Source of the DNA: Myroides sp. N17-2 | GTDB taxonomy: Bacteria > Bacteroidota > Bacteroidia > Flavobacteriales > Flavobacteriaceae | Direction of reading: 5' to 3' | Assembly (NCBI RefSeq): GCF_002286775.1 | Contig: NZ_NSGJ01000014.1 | Location: forward strand, 47,364-111,363 | Length of the DNA: 64,000 nt | Shown here: positions 1 to 9,516 of the stretch, one piece after another | How positions within the stretch are numbered: position 1 is the stretch's first letter | How the letters are laid out: each line of letters starts with the position of its first letter | Program-made: the position numbers and the translations under genes | Notes under the pieces: generated by a model | What the model was told of the DNA's origin: nothing | Seen by the model: only the letters and a program-made list of their open reading frames with translations | Database searches by the model: none

Positions 1-23
1 CTAAATTCAAACGCTCTTCCCAT
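1..23 (-). CDS. yebC: YebC/PmpR-family regulator, first 7 codons only
   Basis: Only the N-terminus is inside the window, on the minus strand, reading MGRAFEF. This is the near-invariant start of YebC/TACO1-family proteins (usually MGRAFEFRKARK), known as DNA-binding or translation-associated factors. The gene runs off the left edge. A TAnnTTTG -7 element lies about 30 nt upstream, which supports the start. The identification rests on seven residues. Confidence 0.7.
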
Positions 24-52
24 AATAATTATTTACTTAATTTTTAGTAGTG

Positions 53-60
53 CAAAAATA
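53..60 (-). promoter_or_regulatory. -7 element (TATTTTTG) for yebC
   Basis: TATTTTTG on the minus strand matches the Bacteroidetes housekeeping -7 consensus TAnnTTTG. A TTG that could act as the -33 element lies about 21 nt further upstream, inside the gcvT terminator. Confidence 0.5.
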
Positions 61-81
61 ACTCATTATTCAAATATATCA

Positions 82-116
82 CAAAAAAAAAGAGAGCTTA
101 TTTCTAAACTCTCTTC
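82..116 (-). terminator. Rho-independent terminator of gcvT
   Basis: Read on the minus strand, an AAGAGAG/CTCTCTT stem is followed by a run of nine T. It lies just past the gcvT stop codon. Confidence 0.8.
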
Positions 117-124
117 TATTTGTC

Positions 125-1207
125 TTATTTTTTGTAGAATGGTGTTTTAACCACTTTTGCTTCAATGTCATTTTTACGAATACGGATGAAGATTTGGCTA
201 CCTTCAGCTGCAAGAGCTACAGGTACATATCCCATACCGATTCCTTTTCCTAATGAAGGAGATTGCGTACCAGAAGTTACTTTTCCGATTACGTTACCTT
301 CTGCATCAACGATTTCGTAGTCGTGTCTTGGAATACCTTTACCGATTAATTCAAAACCTACTAATCTATTTTTGATACCAGCTTCTTTCTCAGCTTTTAA
401 GTTATCAGAGTTGATAAAGTTCTTTGTGAATTTAGTCACCCATCCTAAACCAGCTTCTAATGGAGAAATCTCATCGTTTAGCTCGTTACCATATAGACAG
501 TATCCCATCTCAAGACGTAAAGTATCACGTGCAGCTAATCCGATAGGTTTGATACCCCAGTTAGCACCTGCTTCAAATACTTTGTTCCAAAGTGCTTCAA
601 CATCTTGGTTTTTTACATAAACTTCAAAACCTCCTGATCCAGTGTATCCTGTAGCAGAGATAACTACATCATTCACACCTGCGAAAGTGTCAATCACGAA
701 GTTGTAGAATTTAATATCTGCTAAGTTTACAGCAGTAAGGCTTTGCATTGCTTCAATAGCTTTAGGCCCTTGAATAGCTAAGATAGAGTACCCATCAGAT
801 AAGTTTTCTAATGTAGCATTCATATCGTTATGAGAACTTATCCAGTTCCAATCTTTCTCAATATTTGATGCGTTTACAACCATCAAATATTCGTTTTCAT
901 TTACTCTATATGTAATAATATCATCTATAACTCCTCCAGTTGTATTTGGGAAGTAGCAGTATTGTGCTTTACCATCTACTAATACAGATGCATCATTAGA
1001 AGTAACCTTTTGGATTAATGCTAAAGCATTAGGTCCTGATATTTTGAAGATTCCCATGTGAGATACATCAAATACACCAACTCCATTTCTTACTGTCTCG
1101 TGTTCTGCATTTACTCCTTCATATTGTACTGGCATATTAAAACCTGCGAAAGGAACCATCTTAGCCCCTAAAGCTTCGTGTATATGGTTTAAAGTTACTT
1201 GTTTCAT
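125..1207 (-). CDS. gcvT: Aminomethyltransferase (glycine cleavage T protein)
   Basis: This 360-residue protein has the usual length for GcvT, the tetrahydrofolate-dependent T protein of the glycine cleavage system. It takes the aminomethyl group from lipoylated H protein and releases ammonia and methylene-THF. Family motifs include [13 protein letters not shown] near residue 20, FDVSHMG near 46, DDIITYR near 95, [11 protein letters not shown] near 190 and [20 protein letters not shown] near 225. It is a single gene with its own terminator. No other gcv gene and no glycine riboswitch are visible nearby. A TACTTTAG -7-like element lies about 30 nt upstream. Confidence 0.97.
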   Translation of the reverse strand: MKQVTLNHIHEALGAKMVPFAGFNMPVQYEGVNAEHETVRNGVGVFDVSHMGIFKISGPNALALIQKVTSNDASVLVDGKAQYCYFPNTTGGVIDDIITYRVNENEYLMVVNASNIEKDWNWISSHNDMNATLENLSDGYSILAIQGPKAIEAMQSLTAVNLADIKFYNFVIDTFAGVNDVVISATGYTGSGGFEVYVKNQDVEALWNKVFEAGANWGIKPIGLAARDTLRLEMGYCLYGNELNDEISPLEAGLGWVTKFTKNFINSDNLKAEKEAGIKNRLVGFELIGKGIPRHDYEIVDAEGNVIGKVTSGTQSPSLGKGIGMGYVPVALAAEGSQIFIRIRKNDIEAKVVKTPFYKK

Positions 1208-1655
1208 CGTGTTGTTATTGATTTAATAATAATTGGTGCTAAAGTAAGTTTTTTTTACTTCAAATAAAAGTCATTTAGAGTTGATATTGTTAAAGAGAAT
1301 GATACAAATGGTTAGGTAGTATGGATGATATAATAATAGTATATGTTTCGTTTTTGGGAAGAAGAAAACCTTGTTTTAATGATAGCAGGTAACCTTATGT
1401 TTTGTGATAAGTAATATTGTGTTATTGTAAGGTATCAGCAAGTAGGAGAAAAAGTAACTTAATGAGCAATAATCATTGTTAAGGCTGTGTTTACATTAGA
1501 TAGTATTTATGATTCTCTTGTATTTGTTAATAAACATAGTGTCTGTTAGTTATAAGTTGCTATTTAATGTTATTTTATTGATTGATTTGTTGTTGATGTA
1601 TTAATTTGTTATTATGTATTCTTTTATTTGTTAATATTAGTATTTTATTTGTACA
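1208..1655. other. Intergenic region without recognised gene
   Basis: The first ~55 nt are the gcvT promoter region. The remainder is AT-rich and, from about 1540, strongly T-rich on the plus strand. I see no ORF, repeat or RNA that I can name. Confidence 0.5.
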
Positions 1656-1663
1656 TTAGCACC

Positions 1664-1783
1664 TGTTAAGCTTGAAGATATTACTCAGAGCATCTAATAC
1701 AATTATTAAAAAACAGAGTGGGGACTTGTTTTTTCTTATATAGATGTATCTGAATAGGCCATTCTCTGAATGGCCTTTTTTTC
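1664..1783 (+). ncRNA. Candidate small structured RNA ending in a terminator
   Basis: A plus-strand terminator ends at 1783 with no coding gene in front of it. Upstream, a nested fold is visible: CATCTA (1691-1696) pairs with TAGATG (1741-1746) and encloses AAAAAACA (1708-1715) pairing with TGTTTTTT (1727-1734), with GAGTGGGGAC in the loop. The 5' end is a guess because no clear TAnnTTTG element is present. The stretch could be a small RNA or the leftover 3' end of a lost gene. Confidence 0.4.
1756..1783 (+). terminator. Strong plus-strand terminator
   Basis: A 9-bp stem (AGGCCATTC/GAATGGCCT) with loop TCT is followed by seven T. It can only serve a plus-strand transcript, and no plus-strand gene precedes it. 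Confidence 0.85.
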
Positions 1784-1840
1784 GGTTTAATCAACTAAAA
1801 TTTGGTATTTGTGTTTACAGTTTTAGTTTTTAAGGTGAAT

Positions 1841-1876
1841 AAAAAAGCCCGGGATAGTGAGCCCTGGCTTTTTTTT
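1841..1876. terminator. Bidirectional terminator-like hairpin
   Basis: AAAAAAGCC...GGCTTTTTTTT has an inner GGG/CCC pairing, with A- and T-runs on both sides. It could terminate from either direction, and is the second of three hairpins in 200 nt. Confidence 0.6.
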
Positions 1877-1903
1877 GTCCTTTAGTTAACCTAAAATCAG
1901 CAC

Positions 1904-1946
1904 AAAAAAAAGTCGGAGCTATTGCTATCGCTCCGACTTAAAAAAT
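1904..1946 (-). terminator. Probable copA terminator
   Basis: A 10-bp stem AAGTCGGAGC/GCTCCGACTT (1910-1919 and 1930-1939) is followed by eight T on the minus strand. It lies about 210 nt past the copA stop, with the palindromic element at 1979-2135 between gene and terminator. Confidence 0.7.
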
Positions 1947-1955
1947 GAAAGGATT

Positions 1956-1976
1956 ACCTTAAATTAGATTTAAGGT
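1956..1976. repeat. Fused terminal repeats, footprint-like remnant of family A
   Basis: ACCTTAAAT-TAG-ATTTAAGGT is exactly the left and right ends of the ~155-nt family-A element joined with three bases between them, flanked by TA on both sides. It directly adjoins a full copy. Confidence 0.55.
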
Positions 1977-1978
1977 AA

Positions 1979-2135
1979 TACCCTAAATCTGCAACCACCA
2001 TTTACTGCGAATTAATTCTACTTTACATAGCGTCAATTAGCTCTAAAACCACACTACAGTGTGCTTTAATCACTAATTTTGCTCTGTTTTGCACAAATCA
2101 TTCTCGTTTAAATGTTATCTGTAGATTTAAGGTTA
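1979..2135. repeat. MITE-like palindromic element, family A copy 1
   Basis: This is a ~155-nt intergenic element. Its ends are imperfect inverted repeats (CCCTAAATCTGC / GTAGATTTAAGG), its centre holds CACACTACAGTGTG, and the left end is flanked by TA. Close copies lie at 22021-22174 and 45303-45456, with a fragment at 53813-53857. It carries no ORF. It sits between copA and its likely terminator, so it is probably transcribed with copA. Confidence 0.8.
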
Positions 2136-2152
2136 TAAAAAAAAAATGATGA

Positions 2153-4687
2153 TTAAAGTTTAATGTTTTTTAGTCTTAATGAGTTAGTAATAACTGATAC
2201 AGAGCTAAAACTCATCGCTACTGCTGCTATCATAGGTGATAATACGATACCGAACATCGGGTATAATATCCCTGCTGCTATTGGTATTCCCACACTATTA
2301 TAGATAAATGCGAAGAACAAGTTTTGTTTAATATTCTTCATTACTCCATGGCTTAGGTTGATTGCTTTAGGTATACCAGCTAAATCCCCTTGTAATAAAG
2401 TTACTTCAGCACTTTCTATCGCTACATCAGTTCCTGTACCCATTGAGATACCTACGTTAGCTTGGGCTAGGGCAGGAGCATCATTTATTCCATCACCAGC
2501 CATTGCGACAATTTTACCTTGCTCTTGTAGCTTTTTGATTTCATTTAACTTGTCTTCTGGCATTGCCTCAGCTAAGAAATGTTTAATTCCTAATTCATTA
2601 GCTACTGCTTTAGCCGTATTAGGGTTATCACCAGTGATCATAATCACTTCGATTCCCTTGTCTTGTAATTGTTTTACAGCTTGTTTACTACTTTCTTTTA
2701 TTTTGTCAAACAGTACAGCGTATCCGATGATTGTATTTCCTTCTGCGATATAAGAAACGGTCTTTCCTAAGTTCTGTTCTTTTTCTACTTGTGGTAGAAT
2801 ACTAGCCGTTATTTCAGCTTGTATTACTTCCATAAGTGCTTTATTTCCTAGAGAAACACGTTTTTTATCTACTACACCTTGTATTCCTTTTCCTGTGATG
2901 TTATTAAACATTTTGACAGGAGTCAACTGCATCTTTTGCTCTTTCGCTTTATTCGTAAACGAAGTAGCCAGTGCGTGTTCACTATTTTGATTTAATGAAG
3001 CTGTAAGCATTAATAGCTCCTCTTCAGTATAATCAGGGTGTACACTTACTATCTTTTCTACTGATGGCTTCCCTTCTGTAAGAGTACCTGTTTTGTCAGT
3101 GATTAAGACATTTACTTTATTCGCTGTTTCTAAAGCTTCAGCATTCTTAATCAGAATACCATTCTGAGCCCCCTTACCGATACCTACCATAATAGACATA
3201 GGAGTAGCTAATCCTAATGCACATGGACAAGCGATAATCAATACAGCAAGTGCGTTTACGAATGCATAAGCAAGTTTAGGCTCAGGTCCCATTACTTTCC
3301 ATAGAATAAATGTCGCTATAGAAATCAGCACTACGATAGGCACGAAATACTTCGCTACCTGATCTGCCAGCTTCTGGATAGGGGCTCTAGATCTACTTGC
3401 GTTATTCACCATTTCGATGATTTGTGCTAATAGCGTTTCATTACCTACTTTCTCTGCAGTCATAATGAATGAGCTATTTCCGTTGATTGTACCAGAGACT
3501 ACTTTATCGTCTTTTACCTTATGTACAGGGATAGGCTCTCCAGTAATCATAGATTCATCTATACTAGATTCTCCTTCACTGATGACACCATCTACAGGTA
3601 TTTTTTCTCCTGGTTTTACACGTAAGCGATCACCCTTTACTATTTTCTCTATTTGGATAACCTCTTCACCACTGTCAGTTACTAAAGTAGCTTCAGTAGG
3701 TGATAGTTTTAATAATTCTTTGATAGCTGTATTCGTACGACTATGTGCCTTAGCTTCCATTACCTGACCTACTAGTACTAAGGTTAGGATCACTGCTACA
3801 GATTCGAAATATAAATGTATACCATGTTCTCCCTTAAAGTCCTGAGGAAATAAGTCCGGGAAGAATAGCGCCACTACACTAAATAGCAAACCGGCTGCTG
3901 ATCCTAATCCAATCAAACTAAACATATTCAGATTCCAAGTTTTGAATGAAGTCCACGCTCTAGTAAAGAACATCCAACATACCCATACTACAGGAATAGT
4001 AAATAATAATTGGATATAGTTATTCCATTCATGAGGCACTATCTTACCTATTGGATCACCTGGTATCATAGATCCCATAGCTAGTATAAAGACAGGAATA
4101 GTAAACCCAACTGATATACGCAATTTCTTAAGCATATCAGTGTATGTAGTGTCTTCCTGCTCTACCATTATTGTTTTAGGGACTAGATTCATCCCGCACT
4201 TAGGACAGTTACCTGGTTTGTCATACGTTTTTTCTCCCTCACACAGCATCGGACAGTAGTATACTGTCTTTTCTACTTTAGGAGCAGGTATTTGTTCTAA
4301 GTTCATCCCACAGACAGGACATCCTACGTTGGTATCATAGACTTTATCTCCCTCACATAGCATTGGACAGAAGTATTTACCCGCTTTATCAGCCATACCT
4401 TCTGGCAATTCTTGTACGTACATCTCTTCCTCACTTATCTCTAATGCTGGAAGTATCTCTTGAGTACCATCTTCTTTAGTCACAATCTCTTGTAAGATAT
4501 AGTTCCCTTTTTGAAGTAATGCTTTTTGTAAGGTTAATGTATCTATATCATGATGTGATTCTATGTTGGCATATTCTTTTTCTAATGAGACTTCAGCTTT
4601 AATACCGTGTATTTCATTAAGCGTATCTTCTATTTTGGTTCTACAACCATTACAGCTCATACCGCTTACTTTATATTCTTTTTTCAT
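2153..4687 (-). CDS. copA: Copper-translocating P-type ATPase (P1B)
   Basis: This 844-residue inner-membrane Cu(I) exporter has, in order, an N-terminal HMA domain with GMSCNGC (residues 9-15) and two consecutive heavy-metal-binding modules ([11 protein letters not shown]...CPVCGMN and [11 protein letters not shown]...CPKCGMN). These are followed by transmembrane segments, the actuator motif MITGEP, the channel motif ACPCALG, the phosphorylation motif DKTGTLTEG and the hinge [10 protein letters not shown]. The C-terminal membrane motifs YNSVGIP and MSFSSVSV are those of copper pumps. An in-frame extension of 22 codons upstream is hydrophobic and unlike the family, so the [12 protein letters not shown] start is preferred. 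No copper regulator or chaperone gene adjoins it. Confidence 0.93.
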   Translation of the reverse strand: MKKEYKVSGMSCNGCRTKIEDTLNEIHGIKAEVSLEKEYANIESHHDIDTLTLQKALLQKGNYILQEIVTKEDGTQEILPALEISEEEMYVQELPEGMADKAGKYFCPMLCEGDKVYDTNVGCPVCGMNLEQIPAPKVEKTVYYCPMLCEGEKTYDKPGNCPKCGMNLVPKTIMVEQEDTTYTDMLKKLRISVGFTIPVFILAMGSMIPGDPIGKIVPHEWNNYIQLLFTIPVVWVCWMFFTRAWTSFKTWNLNMFSLIGLGSAAGLLFSVVALFFPDLFPQDFKGEHGIHLYFESVAVILTLVLVGQVMEAKAHSRTNTAIKELLKLSPTEATLVTDSGEEVIQIEKIVKGDRLRVKPGEKIPVDGVISEGESSIDESMITGEPIPVHKVKDDKVVSGTINGNSSFIMTAEKVGNETLLAQIIEMVNNASRSRAPIQKLADQVAKYFVPIVVLISIATFILWKVMGPEPKLAYAFVNALAVLIIACPCALGLATPMSIMVGIGKGAQNGILIKNAEALETANKVNVLITDKTGTLTEGKPSVEKIVSVHPDYTEEELLMLTASLNQNSEHALATSFTNKAKEQKMQLTPVKMFNNITGKGIQGVVDKKRVSLGNKALMEVIQAEITASILPQVEKEQNLGKTVSYIAEGNTIIGYAVLFDKIKESSKQAVKQLQDKGIEVIMITGDNPNTAKAVANELGIKHFLAEAMPEDKLNEIKKLQEQGKIVAMAGDGINDAPALAQANVGISMGTGTDVAIESAEVTLLQGDLAGIPKAINLSHGVMKNIKQNLFFAFIYNSVGIPIAAGILYPMFGIVLSPMIAAVAMSFSSVSVITNSLRLKNIKL

Positions 4688-4862
4688 ATTTATAGGGTAT
4701 TCTTTTTTACATATACAAAGTACGAATAAAAAGGCAGATATGCTGTTATACAATTATTATGAAGCGTTATATCTTTTTGGGGATTTAATATAAAGAAAAG
4801 GGCTTTTTATAAATCCTGTGATTACTATTTTCGTACTTTAGTTTTTTGAAAATAAAAAGGAG

Positions 4863-5801
4863 ATGAGAAGAATAAGCATAGGGTTATTAGCTATCGGATT
4901 ATTAGTAGTCAGCTGTAAGAATAAGGAACAACAAGAAGATACAACAACTATAGAAAAGACAAGTAATAAGGATAAAGAGATTAGTGAATTTGAAGAAGGA
5001 GCACTAACTTATCAGATGTCTTTTAGTGATACTATAGTAGAAGACTTTCTAAGAGCGATAAGTGAAGATCCGTTATACAGTAAGGAATTAGGAAAGAAGT
5101 ATATTAGTCAACTGCCTGCTGAGCAAGCTGAACATCTGAATGCTTTTATCAAGGCTAATCCTAGCTTTATCACTAGGTATGGTACACTTCCATTTTTAAA
5201 GAATAATATCTATGTAGCTGGCTATGAAGTAGTATACAAGGGAGAAGGACCAAGTTATGTATTAGAAAATAGATGGAATGATTTACTAGAAGAAGGACAA
5301 GGATATGCTGGGTCTACCATAGTGCCTAATGCAAAGCTTAACTTTCGTTATGGCAAAGGTTTTTTAGAAGCTGAACAGTTGCAAACCAATATTACCTTAG
5401 ATAAGTATGATCGAGTAGCGACTGGTGTGGTAAGTGAAATAGCGGGCTATCCGGTAGAAAAAATTATATATACTCGCAAGCCATCTGTAGTATCAGGAGA
5501 GCGTATTTTACCTAAATTAGTGACAGTCTATAACTCTAAAGCCTTTAATCCTGTTATTAATAAAGTAATGCCATATTTGGTGGCAGAAGAATACGGAATC
5601 TTAAAACTAGAAGTAGAATTATCAGAATCGGAGCATAGTATTCAGATGATTTATCAAGCAAATATGGTAGTAAAACGCAAGCTTATAGAAGATGAAACAT
5701 CTATATTAGCGACTAAGGCATTTGTCGCTGTTAAGGAAAATAGAGACTTCTTAGCTTTAGATCTAAACCTAGCTAAGATTATCGTTCCGCCAAGTTTATA
5801 A
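4863..5801 (+). CDS. Putative lipoprotein of unknown function
   Basis: The protein has 312 residues. A lipoprotein signal peptide (MRRISIGLLAIGLLVVSC) puts the lipidated Cys at residue 18, followed by a charged linker KNKEQQEDTTTIEK, so it is probably envelope-anchored. I recognise no domain in the remainder. It is likely co-transcribed with the sulfurtransferase 29 nt downstream. A -7-like TACTTTAG lies ~25 nt before the start. Confidence 0.75.
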   Translation: MRRISIGLLAIGLLVVSCKNKEQQEDTTTIEKTSNKDKEISEFEEGALTYQMSFSDTIVEDFLRAISEDPLYSKELGKKYISQLPAEQAEHLNAFIKANPSFITRYGTLPFLKNNIYVAGYEVVYKGEGPSYVLENRWNDLLEEGQGYAGSTIVPNAKLNFRYGKGFLEAEQLQTNITLDKYDRVATGVVSEIAGYPVEKIIYTRKPSVVSGERILPKLVTVYNSKAFNPVINKVMPYLVAEEYGILKLEVELSESEHSIQMIYQANMVVKRKLIEDETSILATKAFVAVKENRDFLALDLNLAKIIVPPSL

Positions 5802-5830
5802 AAAGTATACAACCAAAACATACAAACTAA

Positions 5831-6673
5831 ATGAAACCAATCATTAAACCACAAGAACTAGTACAGTTAAAAGACTCAGGTAGTTCATTTATATTAATAG
5901 ACGCTACGAATAGTAAAGTCGCGAGAGAGAATTATGACAATCAACATTTAGAAGGAGCTATATTCGTAGATGGGAATACGCAGTTGGCAGAGATAGGAGA
6001 GGATGCTTCTAAAGGAGGGAGACACCCCTTGCCATCTGTAGAGAAGTTTGGTCAAAGCCTTCAAGAGTTAGGGATAACACCAGATAGTCATGTGATTATT
6101 TACGATACAGTATTTGGAGGTAATTCAGCAGCGCGCTTTTGGTGGATGCTTACAGCAGTAGGACATCAAAAGGTACAAGTGTTAAGTGGAGGGATGGTAG
6201 CAGCTGAGAAAGCAGGTTATCCTGTCAATAATAATAAAGTAGAGATAAGTGAAGTAGGACTTTATCCTGTTACTGCATGGCAATTGCCATTAGCTGATAT
6301 TAATGAGATAGCTGTTAATGCAGAGCGCGAAGATTATATCGTGATCGATGTGCGTGAGGAGAGTAGATATAAAGGAATCTCAGAACCTATAGATACTATA
6401 GCAGGGCATATACCTGGTGCGATTAACATTCCCTATATGTCTAATTTAGATAGTGAAGGACTGTTCTTAAGTGAAGAGTTATTAAAAGTGAAGTATAGTT
6501 CTGTATTAGGTGATTATCCTTTAAATAATAGAGCAGTACACTGTGGCTCTGGTATCACAGCATGTCATACTTTATTAGCGATTACAGCAGCAGGATTACC
6601 AACTCCTAAATTATATGTAGGCTCATGGAGTGAATGGTCTAGAAGTGGTAAGGCTATCGCAACTGATAAATAG
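5831..6673 (+). CDS. Sulfurtransferase, tandem rhodanese (3-mercaptopyruvate type)
   Basis: The 280 residues hold two rhodanese modules. The N-terminal half is non-catalytic and includes RHPLPSVEKF and YDTVFGGNSAARFWWML. The C-terminal half carries the active Cys238 in CGSGITA, which matches the CGSGVTA loop of 3-mercaptopyruvate sulfurtransferases (SseA type) rather than the CRKGVT loop of thiosulfate rhodaneses. It is a cytoplasmic sulfur carrier by family knowledge. It follows the lipoprotein gene and ends at a terminator. Confidence 0.9.
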   Translation: MKPIIKPQELVQLKDSGSSFILIDATNSKVARENYDNQHLEGAIFVDGNTQLAEIGEDASKGGRHPLPSVEKFGQSLQELGITPDSHVIIYDTVFGGNSAARFWWMLTAVGHQKVQVLSGGMVAAEKAGYPVNNNKVEISEVGLYPVTAWQLPLADINEIAVNAEREDYIVIDVREESRYKGISEPIDTIAGHIPGAINIPYMSNLDSEGLFLSEELLKVKYSSVLGDYPLNNRAVHCGSGITACHTLLAITAAGLPTPKLYVGSWSEWSRSGKAIATDK

Positions 6674-6677
6674 TATA

Positions 6678-6706
6678 AAGGGCTGTTCGAAAAGACAGCC
6701 TTTTTT
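6678..6706 (+). terminator. Terminator of the lipoprotein-sulfurtransferase pair
   Basis: A GGCTGT/ACAGCC stem with loop TCGAAAAG is followed by six T. Confidence 0.85.
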
Positions 6707-6720
6707 AGTATGTATATTAG

Positions 6721-7797
6721 CTATACTAGCTTATACACACTCACACTCTTCTCCTTAAGCTCTAAGAACTGCTGATACGTAGTGTTATATGTTCTTGTAC
6801 GAATAGTATTATCCTGATGTAGTACTTCTCCTGTCTTTGAGACGATATATACAGCTTTAGTTGAGTTGATTAATACAAAGGCATCTAGTGTTGTATCAAA
6901 GTACATATTGTCGTATTTGATGTCTTTATCTTGTAGTTTTATCTTTTCTGATAAGTTCGATTTATTATTTTCTATTTGATATAAATGTATTTCTTTTAAT
7001 GATTCTTTTGTAGCATCATCATCACCTTCTACATTAGGATCATATTCTATAGCAATAGTGTTGTTATTTACCCAGCACATAGATCTGACTATATGCTCGC
7101 CAGTTGTGATATGAATATCAGATATTCTAATGTTATTGATAAAATCATCGATAAGATAAGCATTACTACAATCATATGAACCCCAAAACCACCCTGCACT
7201 AGCGAAGTGTTTATTATCAGGAGCCATCATTAACTCCCCATAGAAGTAGTCATAGCTTCTAGGCCAAGCAAGTTTGTTTGATTCTTTTTGGGTTTTATAA
7301 TATTCTATGTGACGTTCTTCAGCACCTTCTTCTATTAATGATTTGGTAGCAGTTAAGACTTGGCGAGTATTAAGATTCATAATCTGTACACGGTTCCAGT
7401 CATCTGCATAGATAAGATGTGGTACGTCGTTATCATCTTTATATAAGGAGATAGGGTATTTAGAGTGTTCTACATAATATTCTCCTCTCCATAAGTGTAA
7501 TCGGTATTCTTGTTTTGAGTTAAATACATAACCGTGGCGTTTAAAGTCATTGACTATAACGATGATATCATCTAGCGTATAGATAGAAATCCAGTCAGTT
7601 AGATCAAAGCCATTATCAGGATATTTTATACTGTCTTTAAGCGTTGATACTTCAGTAGCCTCATTAGATAGGAAGTTATATTTTACCACATCACCATTAC
7701 TCAGTACCATTACCACTTCATCTTCTTTAGATAGCGTAGCAGAGAGGATAGTCTCTTCTGAGTTAAGTGTATAGGAGTATTTCTGTTCTATTTTCAT
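6721..7797 (-). CDS. Hypothetical protein, beta-propeller-like
   Basis: The protein has 358 residues from MKIEQKYSYTL. The reading frame stays open 23 codons further upstream, but that stretch runs through the pseudouridine synthase terminator, so the later start is used. There is no signal peptide. The sequence is a series of short beta-rich segments with phrases such as VVMVLSNGDVVKY, HLIYADDWNRVQIMNL and YIVSKTGEVLH, which suggests a repeat-based beta-propeller fold. That is inference; I do not recognise the family. Its spacing suggests independent expression. Confidence 0.7.
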   Translation of the reverse strand: MKIEQKYSYTLNSEETILSATLSKEDEVVMVLSNGDVVKYNFLSNEATEVSTLKDSIKYPDNGFDLTDWISIYTLDDIIVIVNDFKRHGYVFNSKQEYRLHLWRGEYYVEHSKYPISLYKDDNDVPHLIYADDWNRVQIMNLNTRQVLTATKSLIEEGAEERHIEYYKTQKESNKLAWPRSYDYFYGELMMAPDNKHFASAGWFWGSYDCSNAYLIDDFINNIRISDIHITTGEHIVRSMCWVNNNTIAIEYDPNVEGDDDATKESLKEIHLYQIENNKSNLSEKIKLQDKDIKYDNMYFDTTLDAFVLINSTKAVYIVSKTGEVLHQDNTIRTRTYNTTYQQFLELKEKSVSVYKLV

Positions 7798-7834
7798 TGG
7801 TTGCAATTTTAATACTAATATACAATTAAATAAG

Positions 7835-7863
7835 AAAAGGCTACTCATCTCTGAATAGCCTTT
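7835..7863 (-). terminator. Terminator of the pseudouridine synthase gene
   Basis: An AAAGGCTA/TAGCCTTT-type stem (AAAAGGCTA...TAGCCTTT) lies directly after the 7868 stop codon on the minus strand. Confidence 0.7.
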
Positions 7864-7867
7864 CATA

Positions 7868-8566
7868 TTATTTAGGTTCTATATTATTCCATATCACTTC
7901 ATCTGGAGTAGGAGCTATGATAGTCATACTCTCTTTAGTTACAGGATGAATAAAGGTAAGCTTACGAGCGTGTAAGTGTATTCCTCCATCTGGATTACTT
8001 CTATCAGCACCATACTTTAGATCTCCTTTAATAGGACATCCTACTGCGGCTAACTGACAGCGTATCTGATGATGTCTTCCAGTGTATAAGTCTATCTCTA
8101 AAGCAGAGTAGTTCTTTAACTGGTGAAACATCGTATAAGTAAGTTTAGCTTTCTTGCTATTAGGAACTTCTTTCTTATGCGCCTTCGAAGTATTGTTCTT
8201 AGGGTTTCTGACTAAGAAGTGTTCTAAAGTGTCTTCTACCTTAGGTGGTGCATCCTTTACCACTGCCCAATAGGTCTTCTGTGTTTCTCTGTTCTTAAAA
8301 GATTCGTTTAATCGCGTTAGCGCTTTTGACGTTTTAGCGAATACCACTAACCCTGAAGTAGGGCGATCTAGACGATGTATTACACCTAAGTATACTTCGC
8401 CAGGTTTATTGTGTTTCTTCTTTAAGTAAAGCTTTACTATTTCGCTTAACGGCATATCGCCTGTCTGATCACCTTGTACAAGATCACCTACGCGTTTATT
8501 GATAATGATAATATGGTTATCCTCATATAGTACTTGTAGGTTTTCGGGTGTAGAGACAATTTTCAT
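7868..8566 (-). CDS. RNA pseudouridine synthase, RluA family
   Basis: The protein has 232 residues. The catalytic motif HRLDRPTSG (Asp67) identifies a RluA/RluC/RluD-type pseudouridine synthase, which isomerises specific uridines in rRNA or tRNA. Further family motifs are KTYWAVVK, LYTGRHHQIRCQLA and GDLKYGA. It is short because no N-terminal S4 RNA-binding domain is present. It lies 77 nt downstream of panB on the same strand and is perhaps partly co-transcribed across the weak hairpin between them. The exact target base cannot be read from the sequence. Confidence 0.9.
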   Translation of the reverse strand: MKIVSTPENLQVLYEDNHIIIINKRVGDLVQGDQTGDMPLSEIVKLYLKKKHNKPGEVYLGVIHRLDRPTSGLVVFAKTSKALTRLNESFKNRETQKTYWAVVKDAPPKVEDTLEHFLVRNPKNNTSKAHKKEVPNSKKAKLTYTMFHQLKNYSALEIDLYTGRHHQIRCQLAAVGCPIKGDLKYGADRSNPDGGIHLHARKLTFIHPVTKESMTIIAPTPDEVIWNNIEPK

Positions 8567-8584
8567 CTGTAATAATTTTAAACA

Positions 8585-8617
8585 AAAATATCCTTTTTAA
8601 TTTTAAAAAGGATATTT
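8585..8617 (-). terminator. Hairpin between panB and the pseudouridine synthase gene
   Basis: AAATATCCTTTTT pairs with AAAAAGGATATTT, and a short T-run follows on the minus strand. It may be a weak or leaky terminator for panB. Confidence 0.5.
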
Positions 8618-8643
8618 AAGATAGTATAATGTATTTATTGTTT

Positions 8644-9462
8644 CTAGTACTGCTCTTTCTCGTTAGGGAAGTCAACAGCTTTTACATCATCAACATATTG
8701 AGCTACTGCGTTTTTCATATCTTCATAGATATTCATATAACGACGTAAGAATTTAGGGCTAAACTCATGTGTAAGACCGATCATATCGTGTATTACTAAT
8801 ACTTGACCATCTACACCATTACCAGCACCGATACCAATAACAGGTATAGAGATACTCTCAGCTACTTTTTTCGCTAGTGAAGCAGGAATCTTCTCTAATA
8901 CTAATGAGAAACATCCTATCTCTTCTAACATCTTAGCATCTTTGATAAGTTGGTTAGCTTCTTCTTCTTCTTTCGCTCTTACAGTGTAAGTACCGAATTT
9001 ATAGATAGACTGAGGTGTAAGACCTAAGTGTCCCATCACAGGAATACCAGCATCTAAGATACGCTTAATACCATCTCTGATTTCTTCTCCACCTTCCATC
9101 TTGACAGCGTGAGCTCCACTTTCTTTCATAATACGAATAGCTGAACGCAATGCTTCTTTAGGATCAGATTGGTAAGAACCAAATGGTAAATCCACAACAA
9201 TTAGCGCTCTGTCAGCTCCACGTACTACAGACTGTGCGTGATAGATCATCTGATCTAGTGTGATCGGTAAGGTAGTCTCATGACCAGCCATAACGTTACT
9301 AGCAGAATCTCCTACAAGCATAACGTCAACTCCACCTGCTTCTAATACTTTAGCCATAGAGTAGTCATAACACGTAAGCATTGATATCTTCTCTCCGTTG
9401 GCTTTCATATCTATTAGCGACTTAGTTGTCACTTTTTTATAGTCCTTTTTTGCTACAGACAT
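8644..9462 (-). CDS. panB: 3-methyl-2-oxobutanoate hydroxymethyltransferase
   Basis: At 272 residues it has the usual PanB length. The enzyme adds a hydroxymethyl group from methylene-THF to ketoisovalerate to give ketopantoate, the first step of pantothenate and CoA synthesis. Family motifs are [45 protein letters not shown] and [15 protein letters not shown]. It is a cytoplasmic TIM-barrel enzyme. No other pan gene is in the window. Confidence 0.97.
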   Translation of the reverse strand: MSVAKKDYKKVTTKSLIDMKANGEKISMLTCYDYSMAKVLEAGGVDVMLVGDSASNVMAGHETTLPITLDQMIYHAQSVVRGADRALIVVDLPFGSYQSDPKEALRSAIRIMKESGAHAVKMEGGEEIRDGIKRILDAGIPVMGHLGLTPQSIYKFGTYTVRAKEEEEANQLIKDAKMLEEIGCFSLVLEKIPASLAKKVAESISIPVIGIGAGNGVDGQVLVIHDMIGLTHEFSPKFLRRYMNIYEDMKNAVAQYVDDVKAVDFPNEKEQY

Positions 9463-9516
9463 TTTTCTTGTTTTTTTGGGTTATTATAAAATAATATATA
9501 AATATTAGAAATAAGA

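Noticed and set aside
1208..1260. Glycine riboswitch upstream of gcvT
   Set aside because: The leader is only about 30 nt from the -7-like element and shows none of the conserved aptamer helices.
4688..4753. 22-codon N-terminal extension of the copper ATPase
   Set aside because: It is hydrophobic, unlike HMA-domain starts, and the protein begins normally at [12 protein letters not shown].
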